Shown: positions 34,839 through 44,907, numbered from the stretch's first letter. The stretch is DNA of 59,729 bases from Ulvibacter sp047614245 (GCA_047614245.1 JBLHIC010000005.1:1-59729); one strand, 5' to 3'. The notes: generated by a model from the letters alone, not told the origin. Made by a program: numbers and translations.

Positions 34839-36446
34839 ATGGCCGAAGTAATAAACATGCCAAGATTGAGCGATACGATGGAAGAAGGAACAGTTGCGAG
34901 CTGGCTCAAAAAAGTTGGAGATACTATTAATGAAGGTGATATTCTTGCAGAAATTGAAACAGATAAAGCTACTATGGAGTTCGAATCATTTCATGAGGGA
35001 ACTCTATTACATATTGGGATAGAAGAGGGTCAAACTGCCCCTGTAGATGTCTTGCTGGCGATTATTGGAGAAAAAGGAGAAGATATTTCAGGGTTAATAG
35101 CTAGTAACGGAACTAAAACGGAAAGTGAAGCGAGTGATACTGCGGCAGAAGAAACGAATAGAATTTCAACACCCAAAGAATCGTCCTTGCTCCCAGAAGG
35201 AGTTATTGTCGTAACGATGCCTCGGTTAAGTGATACAATGACGGAAGGAACAGTAGCTTCTTGGTTGAAAAATGTGGGAGATACTGTGGCAGAAGGTGAT
35301 ATTCTTGCGGAAATAGAAACGGATAAGGCCACTATGGAGTTTGAATCTTTTAATGAAGGAACACTGTTAGAGATAGGGCTCAAAGAGGGTGAATCGGCCG
35401 TGGTAGATTCAGTTTTGGCGATAATCGGACCTAAAGGAACCGATGTGTCTGGTATTGCAGAGAGCTATGAAAGTAATAAGGCGACTCCTTCCGAATCGAA
35501 AGAAATTAGCTCGGAAGTAAAGATAGATCAAACCCCAAGTCAAAGCGAAGTGTCTAAATCGGCCCCAGAAGCTGTTCAATCTGTTACAGCCAATAGTGGT
35601 GAGCGAATATTTGCATCACCATTGGCTAAGCGCATGGCAGCGGAAAAAGGTATAAACCTTACTCAGGTTAAGGGAACCGGTGAAAATGGTCGTATTGTAA
35701 AAAGTGATATAGAAAATTACCAGCCAGGAACTGGTCAAACTCAGACGTATGTGGCTGTTGGTGAAGAGAGTTTCGAAGAGATTAAAAATTCACAAATGCG
35801 CAAGACGATTGCGAAGCGACTTGGAGAATCAAAATTTAGTGCCCCTCATTATTACTTGAATATAGAATTAGACATGGATCACGCAATTGCTGCACGTAAG
35901 GCAATTAATGAAGATCCAAATGTTAAAATTTCTTTTAATGATATGATCGTGAAGGCATGTGCTATGGCACTACGTAAGCACCCACAGGTAAACAGTCAAT
36001 GGACTGCAGATGCTATCCGAATTGCTAAGCACATTCATATTGGAGTTGCTGTTGCCGTTGATGAAGGCTTATTAGTACCTGTTTTAAAATTCGCTGATCA
36101 AATGACGTTCTCCCAAATAGGAGCGAACGTAAAAGATTTGGCGGGGAAAGCAAGAACTAAAAAAATCACACCTCAAGAGATGGACGGTAGCACGTTTACA
36201 GTTTCTAATTTAGGGATGTTTGGTATTAAAGAGTTTACTTCTATTATTAACGCACCAAACTCAGCAATCTTATCTGTTGGAACCATTGTAGAAAAGCCAG
36301 TTGTAAAAAATGGTGCAATTGTTATAGGTAATACTATGACGGTAACTCTGGCCTGTGATCATAGAACGGTAGACGGAGCAACGGGAGCAAAATTTTTACA
36401 AACCCTAAGACAATATATTGAGAATCCAGTCACTATGTTCGTCTAA
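34839..36446 (+). CDS. pdhC: Pyruvate dehydrogenase E2 (dihydrolipoamide acetyltransferase) with two lipoyl domains
   Basis: The 535-residue core protein starts with two near-identical lipoyl domains, each with the lipoylated lysine in ETDKATMEFES (about residues 41-51 and 166-176). An Ala/Ser/Glu-rich linker follows, then an E3-binding domain (IFASPLAKRMAAEKGINL, about 263-280), then the CoA-acyltransferase domain that ends with the catalytic DHRTVDGATGAKFL. It transfers the acetyl group to CoA. The start ATG 34839 lies five bases after the pdhA stop. Confidence 0.96.
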   Translation: MAEVINMPRLSDTMEEGTVASWLKKVGDTINEGDILAEIETDKATMEFESFHEGTLLHIGIEEGQTAPVDVLLAIIGEKGEDISGLIASNGTKTESEASDTAAEETNRISTPKESSLLPEGVIVVTMPRLSDTMTEGTVASWLKNVGDTVAEGDILAEIETDKATMEFESFNEGTLLEIGLKEGESAVVDSVLAIIGPKGTDVSGIAESYESNKATPSESKEISSEVKIDQTPSQSEVSKSAPEAVQSVTANSGERIFASPLAKRMAAEKGINLTQVKGTGENGRIVKSDIENYQPGTGQTQTYVAVGEESFEEIKNSQMRKTIAKRLGESKFSAPHYYLNIELDMDHAIAARKAINEDPNVKISFNDMIVKACAMALRKHPQVNSQWTADAIRIAKHIHIGVAVAVDEGLLVPVLKFADQMTFSQIGANVKDLAGKARTKKITPQEMDGSTFTVSNLGMFGIKEFTSIINAPNSAILSVGTIVEKPVVKNGAIVIGNTMTVTLACDHRTVDGATGAKFLQTLRQYIENPVTMFV

Positions 36447-36499
36447 GAGAATTGAATTCAGGAAGATTAATATCTAAATTAATACTTCCCTTATAATTG

Positions 36500-36540
36500 C
36501 AAATCCCGTTGTTTTCGAATCTAGAGAGTAACGGGATTTG
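36500..36540 (+). terminator. Hairpin after pdhC, probable terminator
   Basis: CAAATCCCGTT (36500-36510) and AACGGGATTTG (36530-36540) form a perfect 11-bp stem with a 19-base loop. The T tract after it is weak (TGTATCTTTA). Only 15 bp separate it from the next start. Confidence 0.5.
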
Positions 36541-36554
36541 TGTATCTTTAGAGT

Positions 36555-37235
36555 ATGAAAAATGTAATCATAACAGGAACCAGCAGAGGTATTGGCATTG
36601 AACTGGTCAAACTTTTTACCGCTGCCGGTCATAATGTATTGGCACTTTCAAGAAATGCCGCCCCCGTTCAAAATTTGTCTTTAAAAAACTGCGAAGCATT
36701 TTCATTTGATATTACGGAGGCTTCAGACATTGAAAAGGTTTCAGCTTTTATTGAAGAACATTGGAATCAAGTTGATATTTTAATCAATAATTCAGGATTA
36801 CTGGTGAACGAATCTTTTTCTGGAATAAGCATTCAAGATTTCAGAAGAGTTTATGAGGTAAATGTTTTTGGCGTTGCGGCAATTACGCAAGCTGTCGTTC
36901 CATTTATGAAGAAAGAAGGGCACGTAGTGACAATAAGTAGTATTGGTGGTATCCAAGGAAGTTTGAAATTCCCTGGGCTTAGCGCGTATAGTAGCAGCAA
37001 AGGAGCTGTTATAACCCTTTCAGAGCTATTGGCCGAAGAATTCAAGGAAACAGGACCATCTTTTAATGTACTGGCTTTAGGAGCCGTCCAGACCGAAATG
37101 CTTGAAGAGGCCTTTCCTGGATATAAGGCGCCTTTAACTGCAGATGAAATGGCATCTTATATCTATGATTTCTCACTAACGGGCACTAAATTCTATAATG
37201 GTAAAATTCTGCAAGTTTCTAGTTCAACACCATAA
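36555..37235 (+). CDS. Short-chain dehydrogenase/reductase
   Basis: The 226-residue classical SDR has TGTSRGIGIELVKLF for cofactor binding at residues 7-21, INNSGLLV, ISSIGG with the catalytic serine, and YSSSKGAVITLSE with the Tyr-Lys pair. There is no membrane segment or signal. The substrate cannot be told from sequence. It abuts the SprT-like gene on the same strand (start at 37242), a pair often found together in flavobacteria. Confidence 0.9.
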   Translation: MKNVIITGTSRGIGIELVKLFTAAGHNVLALSRNAAPVQNLSLKNCEAFSFDITEASDIEKVSAFIEEHWNQVDILINNSGLLVNESFSGISIQDFRRVYEVNVFGVAAITQAVVPFMKKEGHVVTISSIGGIQGSLKFPGLSAYSSSKGAVITLSELLAEEFKETGPSFNVLALGAVQTEMLEEAFPGYKAPLTADEMASYIYDFSLTGTKFYNGKILQVSSSTP

Positions 37236-37241
37236 TTGAAT

Positions 37242-37838
37242 ATGACCGAGGTACTTGAAAGATATATACCAGAGGCTGCGGTTGATTCAACTTTTGTGCT
37301 GATTCGTTCTAATAATGTTCATTTGAAGATTGTAAACGAACGTGTTACTAGGCATGGCGATTATAGAAAACTACCTAATGGAGAGCATCAAATAACAGTC
37401 AATGCAAACTTGAATAGGTTTCGGTTTTTTATAACCTTAATTCATGAAATAGCACATTTGGTGACTTTTCAAAAATATGGTCGAAATATTAAGCCACATG
37501 GGAAGGAGTGGAAATTTATATTTCAACAACTCATGCTACCTTTTATCCGTCCAGAGATTTTTCCTTATCAGCTGTTACCTTTACTGGCGTTGCATTTTAA
37601 AAACCCAAAGGCGACTAGTGATACAGATTCTCGTTTGTCCTTGGCTCTGAAAGCATATGATTCTCCAAACGATAAAAATTATATATTTGAAATACCCCTT
37701 GGAGCTAATTTTCGGTTGTATAACGGAAAAATATTTAAACGGGGAAAGCAAAGGGTTAAACGATTCGAGTGCGTGGAAGTTGCTACAGGAAGAATCTATT
37801 TGTTTAATCCGAATGCAGAAGTAGAATTTTTGAAATGA
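37242..37838 (+). CDS. SprT-like zinc metalloprotein
   Basis: This 198-residue protein has a HEIAH zinc motif at residues 68-72 (TLIHEIAHLVTF) and a third likely ligand in KPHGKEWK. The arrangement matches the SprT/Spartan-like domain. Spartan relatives cleave DNA-crosslinked proteins, but the bacterial role is not settled. The start is moved to ATG 37242, since the first in-frame codon (TTG 37236) has no support. The C-terminal part (RLYNGKIFKRGKQRVKRFEC) is basic and may bind nucleic acid. Confidence 0.82.
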   Translation: MTEVLERYIPEAAVDSTFVLIRSNNVHLKIVNERVTRHGDYRKLPNGEHQITVNANLNRFRFFITLIHEIAHLVTFQKYGRNIKPHGKEWKFIFQQLMLPFIRPEIFPYQLLPLLALHFKNPKATSDTDSRLSLALKAYDSPNDKNYIFEIPLGANFRLYNGKIFKRGKQRVKRFECVEVATGRIYLFNPNAEVEFLK

Positions 37839-37881
37839 CAATTGTGTTAATTAAAAGACGACCGTTTTTACGGGGATTACT

Positions 37882-38961
37882 ATGAATAAAGATTATTATG
37901 CAGTTATTATGGCGGGTGGAATTGGTTCAAGATTTTGGCCTGTGAGTAGGGCAGATTTCCCAAAACAGTTTCGTGACATGTTGGGGGCTGGGCAAACACT
38001 CATTCAAAAAACATTTTCTCGATTGAATAGAATAATTCCTTCGGAAAATATATATATTCTTACAAACGATAGGTATCTGGATATTACTTTAGAGCAATTA
38101 CCAGAAATACGAGCTGAGCAAGTTATTCTAGAACCTGCCATGAGGAATACAGCACCTTGTATATTGGTTGCGTCGTTAAAAATTAAAAAAGCAAATCCGA
38201 ATGCAGTCGTACTTGTTGCACCTAGCGACCATTGGATAGAAGATGAGGTGTCTTTTGGAGAAAATTTAGAAGAATGCTTTAAAGCTGCACAAAGTGATAA
38301 AGTCTTGGTTACATTAGGAATTAATCCAACTTTTCCCAATACTGGTTATGGTTATATAGAATCTGAGAAAAATAGTGAATCCAATATTCTTAAGGTAAAA
38401 CAATTCAGAGAGAAACCGGACTATGAAACAGCCAAACAGTTTATTTCTGAGGAAAATTTTATGTGGAATGCAGGAATATTTATTTGGAGTGTGGAGAGTA
38501 TTACCGATGCATTTAGTAAATATATGCCAGTAATGACAGATTTGTTTTCTGAAGGGAACGACGTTTATAATACGGCAGAAGAAAAGAATTTTATTAATTC
38601 AACGTATGGTAAGGCTGAGAATATTTCAATTGATTATGGTATTTTAGAGAAAGCCACGAATGTTTTTGTAAAAAAAGCAACTTTCGATTGGAATGATTTA
38701 GGGACTTGGGGTGCTTTGCACGATAAATTGGATAAAGATAACTTCGGAAACGCGAAAGTTAATGCTCAAACGCACCTTTTGGATGCATCGGGTAATATGA
38801 TATATACTTCTTCGGAAAAACTTGTTGTGATTGACGGGGTTAAAGATTACATTGTTGTTGATACAGAGGATGTTCTGCTTCTTTTTCCGAAGAAAAAAGA
38901 GCAAGAAATAAAAGGCTTATTGGCAGATATATCCAAACAATTTGGTGATAATTATAAATAA
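37882..38961 (+). CDS. manC: Mannose-1-phosphate guanylyltransferase
   Basis: The 359-residue nucleotidyltransferase makes GDP-mannose from mannose-1-phosphate and GTP. Motifs: AVIMAGGIGSRFWPVSRADF at residues 6-25, EPAMRNTAPCI, VAPSDHWIED, EKPDYETAKQF and FDWNDLGTWGAL. It lacks the C-terminal isomerase half of bifunctional ManC/AlgA, so it is the short form. The product is the substrate of gmd and fcl in the polysaccharide locus about 28 kb upstream; the two sites are thus linked in metabolism though not in an operon. Confidence 0.94.
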   Translation: MNKDYYAVIMAGGIGSRFWPVSRADFPKQFRDMLGAGQTLIQKTFSRLNRIIPSENIYILTNDRYLDITLEQLPEIRAEQVILEPAMRNTAPCILVASLKIKKANPNAVVLVAPSDHWIEDEVSFGENLEECFKAAQSDKVLVTLGINPTFPNTGYGYIESEKNSESNILKVKQFREKPDYETAKQFISEENFMWNAGIFIWSVESITDAFSKYMPVMTDLFSEGNDVYNTAEEKNFINSTYGKAENISIDYGILEKATNVFVKKATFDWNDLGTWGALHDKLDKDNFGNAKVNAQTHLLDASGNMIYTSSEKLVVIDGVKDYIVVDTEDVLLLFPKKKEQEIKGLLADISKQFGDNYK

Positions 38962-38963
38962 TT

Positions 38964-40412
38964 ATGATGGAAAATGAAACGGATCAATTAAACGATCAGA
39001 ACAAGGCGGCTCTGAAAAAAAATGCTCACGGTTTATTTCAGAGTTTAAAGAAGTTTTTGGTTGAGTTACTTGACTTTCGAGCTGATACCGATAGGGAAAA
39101 TACTATGGATGCTATAAAGGCTGATATTCCCTTAAAAGGAGCGACGGCTTGGATTCTTATTTGCTCGATTTTCGTCGCTTCTGTGGGGTTAAATGCTAAT
39201 TCTACAGCTGTCGTTATTGGTGCGATGCTTATTTCTCCCTTAATGGGGCCAATTTTGGGAATTGGATTGTCAATCGCAATTAATGATATTGATACCTTGA
39301 AAAAATCCTTGATAAATTTTGGGATTATGATACTGTTAAGCGTTCTTACAGCATTTCTGTTTTTTTGGTTGTTTCCCCTAAGAGAAGAATCGTCTGAATT
39401 ATTAGCAAGAACCAAGCCCGATATACGCGATGTGTTGATTGCTTTTTTTGGTGGGTTGGCATTGATCATAGCAAGGACTAAGAAAGGCACAATTGCTAGT
39501 GTTATTTTTGGAGTTGCAATTGCTACCGCCTTGATGCCTCCATTATGCACAGTGGGTTATGGTTTGGCAGAGGCAGTGACCGATAACTCTAAAGGCCTGG
39601 CTTTTGCTGGGGGTGCCATGTATCTATTCATTATAAATACAATATTCATTGCATTAGCGACTTTTTTAGTTTTGAAACTATTGCGGTTTCCTATGATAAA
39701 GTACGCGAATTCAAAACGGAGAAAGAATATTTCTCGTTTCGCATCTTTCTTGGCAATTTTAGTAATGGTTCCTGCAGGTTTTACATTTATAAGTGTACTT
39801 CGAGAAAGTGCCTTTAATAATAATGCGAAACTTTTTATTGAGCGTGAATTAAATGGTTTGCCTAACTCATCCTATATGAAGAAATATGCGACTTTTAATT
39901 TTAGCGATAGTGATATTTCAACCATCGAGCTCACGTCTTTTGGAGCGGATCAAATAGGGGAATCGACCCTGGGTTTATTGCGAAACCGTCTTTTGGCCTA
40001 TACTTCATTAGCTGATACCAAACTAGTATTAAATCAAAGCTTAAAGGATAATAGCTTCCAAGACGAGGTTCGTTATATGGAGGAATTACGATCTAGGGAT
40101 TCTCTGGATTTGTTGACGAGGGATCAGAAGATAGCCTTCCTTGAAGATAGGATGGCCAAACTACGAAGTTTAGAAAAAGATATAATTCCATTTCAAGAGA
40201 TATGTATTGAGGCGAAAATCAATTATGAAAATCTAGAGACGATAAGCTATGCAAGTACTCTGAGATCGAATTTTAGCAAAATTGACACACTAGCTGTCTT
40301 TAACGTTACTTGGGATGGTTCTATTTCAAATGAGAATAAGGCCAAGGATATGAAGAAGCTATATGACTGGCTTAAATATAAACTTAAGAAGGATACTCTA
40401 ATATTGAAATAA
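38964..40412 (+). CDS. DUF389 family membrane protein
   Basis: This 482-residue protein has a conserved membrane domain of about six helices between residues 60 and 285, containing SVGLNANSTAVVIGAMLISP, GPILGIGLS and GVAIATALMPPLCTVGYGLA. These are DUF389 signatures. A long soluble C-terminal tail follows (about 290-482). The function of the family is unknown; its GxML-SP and LMPP motifs suggest a transporter. It begins two bases after manC and ends at a bidirectional terminator. Confidence 0.88.
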   Translation: MMENETDQLNDQNKAALKKNAHGLFQSLKKFLVELLDFRADTDRENTMDAIKADIPLKGATAWILICSIFVASVGLNANSTAVVIGAMLISPLMGPILGIGLSIAINDIDTLKKSLINFGIMILLSVLTAFLFFWLFPLREESSELLARTKPDIRDVLIAFFGGLALIIARTKKGTIASVIFGVAIATALMPPLCTVGYGLAEAVTDNSKGLAFAGGAMYLFIINTIFIALATFLVLKLLRFPMIKYANSKRRKNISRFASFLAILVMVPAGFTFISVLRESAFNNNAKLFIERELNGLPNSSYMKKYATFNFSDSDISTIELTSFGADQIGESTLGLLRNRLLAYTSLADTKLVLNQSLKDNSFQDEVRYMEELRSRDSLDLLTRDQKIAFLEDRMAKLRSLEKDIIPFQEICIEAKINYENLETISYASTLRSNFSKIDTLAVFNVTWDGSISNENKAKDMKKLYDWLKYKLKKDTLILK

Positions 40413-40433
40413 ATGAGGTAAAACTAGTTTAAT

Positions 40434-40468
40434 AAAAAAGGCATCCGTATGTATAGGATGCCTTTTTT
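40434..40468. terminator. Bidirectional rho-independent terminator
   Basis: AAAAAAGGCATCC (40434-40446) and GGATGCCTTTTTT (40456-40468) make a 13-bp stem with a 9-base loop. It serves both the DUF389 gene and the convergent FG-GAP gene. Confidence 0.92.
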
Positions 40469-40485
40469 ATTGAATTTAACTACAA

Positions 40486-42099
40486 TTAGTTTTTAAGAAA
40501 CTTGTAATTCACAACTTTCTTTTCAATCTCCATTTGTACAAAATAGATGCCACTTTGTAGTGGAGCTACATTGATGTTGTTTTCAGAAGAAACTGTAGTG
40601 TTTAGAACCACTTTACCATTCACATCAATAACTCTCACAGGAACATCTTGTAATCCGGCTAGCGAAAAATTAACAACACCAACTGTAGGATTAGGATATA
40701 AACTAATTCCTTCTTTTTGGAAATCAGTTATTGCTAGAGGAGAACTTCCTTGTTCAACAATGATTTGTGTATTTATTGTAGGGTCTGTAATTATGTCTAC
40801 AGTCCCATCAGGCCAGGTAACAATTATTTCGTCTATAGAAGTACTTGTACCGATACCAAAATGTCCAATTAATGAATTCATATGGCTAAAACCTTGGCCA
40901 GATCGAATCTCTCTCATTTGAGTTCCCCAATCACCAAGAATTTGAATACGTGCTCCAATTCCATTTATATTACTAGTAGTTCCTAAAAGGCCAATCTTCA
41001 TCCAATTATTTGAATTTCCACTATTTACATAGAAATTTCCATCGTTCATAACATCGAGGAATCCATCATTATTAAAGTCGCCAATAGCGCCTTCATCGAA
41101 ATTTAAATTCATTCCCGTAAATGTAAGGTCGCCATTGTTTAAGTATAATTCTGAAGACATTTCAGAAAAAATATCCACAAATCCATTGTTGTCAAAATCA
41201 CCAGATTGATTTTCCCAAGCTCCTAAATCATTCGAGTTAATTCCAGTTGTTTCAATAATATCAGAAAAATTACCCAGACCATCATTAAGCATAAAGCGAT
41301 TTTTAAAATCGTGATTTACAATAAATGCGTCAAAATCTCCATCATTATCAAAATCTTCGAAGACGGTCGCCCAAGACTGTGCGTTATCGCGCATTCCAAT
41401 GTCCTGTGCATTTTCAGTAAATACTCCTGTACCGTCGTTGGTATACATCGCATTATCTCTATATGGATCCCCAGGAGATGCCCCACCTCTGCACTTGGTA
41501 AGGTACATGTCTGAATCACCATCATTATCGTAGTCTACCCATATAGCGGCATAGTTTCCTGGAGCATTGACAGTTTCGATGAGCGTTTGGTCAAGTGTCA
41601 TGTTACCAGTGCCATCATTTCTGTAGGGATGACTCAAATCAACATCGTGACATATAAACGCATCTAGATCACCATCATTATCAATGTCTGCCATTGTAGA
41701 ACGCTGGCAAAATATATACTCTGGAAAATCCTGCAAGGTATAAGCAGTACCATCGGCGTTAGCAAGCAGAAAGGAAGCTCTTGACCCATTTCCTAAAACA
41801 AGATCGTTATAGCCATTCTTGTCAAGATCTCCGGCTGCAACGCTCCAGTTTGGAACATTTTGAATAGACATAGGAATCCACATAGAATTAAATGTACCAT
41901 CTGGATTCTGATAGTCTATACCGATTCCATTTTGAGAAACACGAACATAATCATCAAGATAATCACCATTCATATCAACACCCACTTCTGAAGAATCAGA
42001 ATAATTGCCAAGCATACTTCCTTGGTTAGTAAATGAGACTTGGGCCATAAGAGATGCTCCTACCAGTAGAGAAGAACATATGAGTAAACATTTTTTCAT
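40486..42099 (-). CDS. Secreted FG-GAP/VCBS-repeat protein with ASPIC/UnbV domain and T9SS sorting domain
   Basis: The 537-residue protein has a signal peptide (LLICSSLLVGASLMAQ). It then has about six FG-GAP calcium-binding repeats such as DLDKNGYNDLVLGNG, DIDNDGDLDAFICH and DYDNDGDSDMYLTK up to residue 340, and an ASPIC/UnbV region (IGARIQILGDWGTQMREI, GQGFSHMNS, HFGIG). It ends in a type A T9SS C-terminal domain (SLYPNPTVGVVNFSL to YKFLKN). It should be exported through the T9SS whose porU and porV genes lie upstream in this window. Role beyond a surface beta-propeller is unknown. Confidence 0.88.
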   Translation of the reverse strand: MKKCLLICSSLLVGASLMAQVSFTNQGSMLGNYSDSSEVGVDMNGDYLDDYVRVSQNGIGIDYQNPDGTFNSMWIPMSIQNVPNWSVAAGDLDKNGYNDLVLGNGSRASFLLANADGTAYTLQDFPEYIFCQRSTMADIDNDGDLDAFICHDVDLSHPYRNDGTGNMTLDQTLIETVNAPGNYAAIWVDYDNDGDSDMYLTKCRGGASPGDPYRDNAMYTNDGTGVFTENAQDIGMRDNAQSWATVFEDFDNDGDFDAFIVNHDFKNRFMLNDGLGNFSDIIETTGINSNDLGAWENQSGDFDNNGFVDIFSEMSSELYLNNGDLTFTGMNLNFDEGAIGDFNNDGFLDVMNDGNFYVNSGNSNNWMKIGLLGTTSNINGIGARIQILGDWGTQMREIRSGQGFSHMNSLIGHFGIGTSTSIDEIIVTWPDGTVDIITDPTINTQIIVEQGSSPLAITDFQKEGISLYPNPTVGVVNFSLAGLQDVPVRVIDVNGKVVLNTTVSSENNINVAPLQSGIYFVQMEIEKKVVNYKFLKN

Positions 42100-42170
42100 A
42101 TTAATTCAAGTTTTAAATCGAGCTAAATTAAGTGAATTTATTTGATTTATATAGGGTTAGGCCTGAAATC

Positions 42171-42935
42171 TCAACCCTCTTTCAGCTGAATGTCTCGTAT
42201 TTTTTTAAATAAGTCGGATGAATAAACAAAACTCGTGACATCATCATTGTCTGTTTTAAAAATCTCATCATTGGTTCCTTGCCATACTAACAACCCATTT
42301 TTTAAGAAGACAATTTTCTCGCCTATTTCCATTACTGAGTTCATGTCATGGGTTACGACGACCGTTGTAATATTAAACTCGTGTGTTATTTCCTGAATTA
42401 GGTTATCTATCAATATTGCCGTTTTGGGATCCAATCCGGAGTTAGGTTCGTCACAAAAAAGGTACTTGGGTTTGTTTACAATTGCTCTGGCGATTGATAC
42501 TCTTTTCTGCATTCCACCAGAGATTTCTGAAGGAAACTTCTTATTGACATTTTCAAGATTTACACGTTTAAGAACTTCGTTTACTCGATCCAACATTTCG
42601 CTCTTCTTCTGATTTGAGAACATCCTCAAAGGGAACATAACGTTTTCTTCTATAGTCATAGAATCGAAGAGCGCGCCACCTTGAAATAACATGCCGATAT
42701 CTTCTCTTAGGTTCCGATGATCCTCATCATTCATCTCCTGCAAGATCTTATCTTCAAAATAAATAAGACCATCGTTAGGCTTGAACAAGCCTATTAAGCA
42801 TTTAAGTAATACTGTTTTTCCACTTCCGCTCTGTCCAATTATTAGGTTTGTTTTTCCTTTATCGAAGGTGGTAGAAATCCCTTTTAGAATTTCTTCTTCA
42901 CCAAAGCTCTTTTTTATACCGTCTACCTTAATCAT
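42171..42935 (-). CDS. ABC transporter ATP-binding protein (MlaF-like)
   Basis: The 254-residue ATPase has Walker A IGQSGSGKTVLLK near residue 34, a Q-loop in GMLFQGGALFD, signature EISGGMQKRVSIARA, Walker B YLFCDEPNSGLDPKT and the H-loop VVTHDM. It pairs with the MlaE-type permease. Such pairs move phospholipids between the membranes. ATG 42935 shares one base with the permease stop (TAATG); the frame extends 42 codons upstream, but that part is permease sequence in another frame. No MCE-domain MlaD gene follows here. Confidence 0.9.
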   Translation of the reverse strand: MIKVDGIKKSFGEEEILKGISTTFDKGKTNLIIGQSGSGKTVLLKCLIGLFKPNDGLIYFEDKILQEMNDEDHRNLREDIGMLFQGGALFDSMTIEENVMFPLRMFSNQKKSEMLDRVNEVLKRVNLENVNKKFPSEISGGMQKRVSIARAIVNKPKYLFCDEPNSGLDPKTAILIDNLIQEITHEFNITTVVVTHDMNSVMEIGEKIVFLKNGLLVWQGTNDEIFKTDNDDVTSFVYSSDLFKKIRDIQLKEG

Positions 42936-43672
42936 TAGCTTAAAAGAAGTTGAGTGATTATATAATTTGCCAGAATAATTAGTACACTTGTCCAAACAAA
43001 GGAGTTGGTACTTGCTTTCCCTACTTCTAAGGCACCACCTTTCATATAATATCCTTGCCAAGATGGAACCGTAGCCAAGATAAGAGCAAATACAAATGTT
43101 TTAAGAAAAGCGTAAACTATATGAAATGGAATAAAGTCATCCTGAAGTCCTTGAATAAAAGCATCTGAACTGCTAAATCCACCATATACAGCGGCAACCC
43201 ATCCACCAAATAGGCCTAAGGACATGGCAATTGCAATAACAAAAGGGTAAAATAGCAGAGCTATAATTTTTGGAAAAACTAGATAATTAAGTGAATTGAC
43301 ACCCATTACTTCAAGGGCATCTATTTGCTCTGTAACACGCATTGATCCTATGCTCGAGGTAATAAAAGATCCAACCTTACCAGCCATGATAATAGAAATA
43401 AAAGTTGGAGCAAATTCAAGGATAATCGATTGCCTTGTGGCAAAACCAATCAAATAGGCCGGGATTAAAGGGTTGTCAATATTTAATGCCGTTTGAATGG
43501 CAATTACACCACCAACAAAAAATGATATAAAAGCAACAATAGGTATCGAATCAATGATTAGATCATCAATTTCCTTTAGAATTAGGTCTTTCAAAACAGA
43601 TGTTTTGGTTGGACTACTAAATACTTTTTTAAGCATTAAAAAGTAGGAACCTATGTCTTCAATGTATTTCAT
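42935..43672 (-). CDS. MlaE-type ABC transporter permease
   Basis: This 245-residue membrane protein has five to six helices and the MlaE family core (SFFVGGVIAIQTALNI, ATRQSIILEFAPTFISIIMA, GSMRVTEQIDALEVMGVN). It forms the inner-membrane channel of a lipid transporter with the ATPase encoded next. The one-base overlap with that gene points to a single transcript. The -7/-33 signals upstream are not clear. Confidence 0.92.
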   Translation of the reverse strand: MKYIEDIGSYFLMLKKVFSSPTKTSVLKDLILKEIDDLIIDSIPIVAFISFFVGGVIAIQTALNIDNPLIPAYLIGFATRQSIILEFAPTFISIIMAGKVGSFITSSIGSMRVTEQIDALEVMGVNSLNYLVFPKIIALLFYPFVIAIAMSLGLFGGWVAAVYGGFSSSDAFIQGLQDDFIPFHIVYAFLKTFVFALILATVPSWQGYYMKGGALEVGKASTNSFVWTSVLIILANYIITQLLLS

Positions 43673-43745
43673 ATAATTTTAAGTACCGCTAAAGTAACAT
43701 ATTTTGCTAATTGTTTTCTGAAAACATTATTCAGGCATCCTAGAA

Positions 43746-44843
43746 TTATTTTTCTATAAGAAGTGTTTTCATTTTCTTATATATCGCTGTGTTCTCATAT
43801 ATACCGCCAAATAAGTAAGACCCTGGACCTTCTGCAAAGACCGGCACCATAGTAGCGGAATGACCACCGGTAGAAAATACTGGTTTAATTTTATTATAAT
43901 CTCCGCTATCTGCACTCAGAGTGAAGCCCCCAGTTTCGTGATCGGCGGTAACTATGACTAAGGTCTCTCCGTTTTTCTGAGAAAAATCTAAAACAGCACC
44001 TATGGTTTTATCAAAATCTAATAATTCACTTATCAAATAATCTGCATCATTGGCGTGCCCCCCCCAGTCAATTTGAGAACCTTCTATCATTAGAAAAAAG
44101 CCGGTCTCATTTTTTGATAAAGCTTCAAGCGCTAATTTGGTAGCATTAGGAAGAAAATCCCCTCGCCCGTCTAGCATTTTTGGCATCTCATCTTCTCTCA
44201 GTAGTATGACTTGTTTTTTGTTTGATACAGACGCAGGTAATTCCTTAGTATGCACTTTGTATCCATTTTTCTTAAATTCTGAAAATAAATCTTTTCCATC
44301 TTCGCGACTATTGAAAAACTTCGTTCCTCCACCAGCTAAAAAGTCAATATTAGAGGAAGGTAAAAATGTGGCAATTTCCTCGTATAGCCGTCTAGATTTA
44401 GTATGTGCATAAAAACTTGCAGGTGTAGCGTGTACTATTGATGAGGTCGCAATCAAGCCGGTTGCATATCCTTTCTTAACTAGCTGCTCTAGAATTGTTT
44501 CAACAGCAATGCCATTTTTGTCTACTCCTATAGCTCCATTGTAGCTTTTGATCCCTGTTGAAAATGCGGTAGCACCAGCAGCCGAATCTGTAATCAATTC
44601 GTTAGAAGAGGAGGTTTTGATAAGGCCAATTGTTGAAAACCTTTCGAAGTTGGTTGTTGTCTTATTGTAAAATAGACTTGCCGAAACCTCACTTAGCCCC
44701 ATCCCGTCTCCTATTAGAAGTACAATGTTTTTTGGTTTTGAATTTTCAGTATTTATTGTTGCGTTCTCTTGTCCATAAAGGCAAGAAATCGAAGAAATTA
44801 TCAGGAAACTTGAAATAAATAAAGGGAAAAAATGAGCTCTCAT
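43746..44843 (-). CDS. Alkaline phosphatase (PhoA family)
   Basis: The 365-residue secreted enzyme has a signal peptide (FPLFISSFLIISSISCLYGQ) and the family metal-binding and active-site elements: NIVLLIGDGMGLSEV, the nucleophile serine in ITDSAAGATAFSTG, HATPASFYAHT, EGSQIDWGGHAND and VTADHETGGFTL. It releases phosphate from monoesters outside the cytoplasmic membrane. It is shorter than E. coli PhoA (471), as is usual for this clade. Start at 44843 is preferred over 44870 for the signal peptide. A cysteine just before GQ could mean a lipoprotein, but the spacing is poor. Confidence 0.9.
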   Translation of the reverse strand: MRAHFFPLFISSFLIISSISCLYGQENATINTENSKPKNIVLLIGDGMGLSEVSASLFYNKTTTNFERFSTIGLIKTSSSNELITDSAAGATAFSTGIKSYNGAIGVDKNGIAVETILEQLVKKGYATGLIATSSIVHATPASFYAHTKSRRLYEEIATFLPSSNIDFLAGGGTKFFNSREDGKDLFSEFKKNGYKVHTKELPASVSNKKQVILLREDEMPKMLDGRGDFLPNATKLALEALSKNETGFFLMIEGSQIDWGGHANDADYLISELLDFDKTIGAVLDFSQKNGETLVIVTADHETGGFTLSADSGDYNKIKPVFSTGGHSATMVPVFAEGPGSYLFGGIYENTAIYKKMKTLLIEK

Positions 44844-44907
44844 ATATTTAATTAAATGATGTAATCTCAAAAATAGGTATAATTCAAAGTTCCTTACTAA
44901 AGAAAAC

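Noticed and set aside
42936..43061. 42-codon N-terminal extension of the MlaF-like ATPase
   Set aside because: It lies inside the permease gene in another frame, and ATG 42935 gives the standard start with TAATG coupling.
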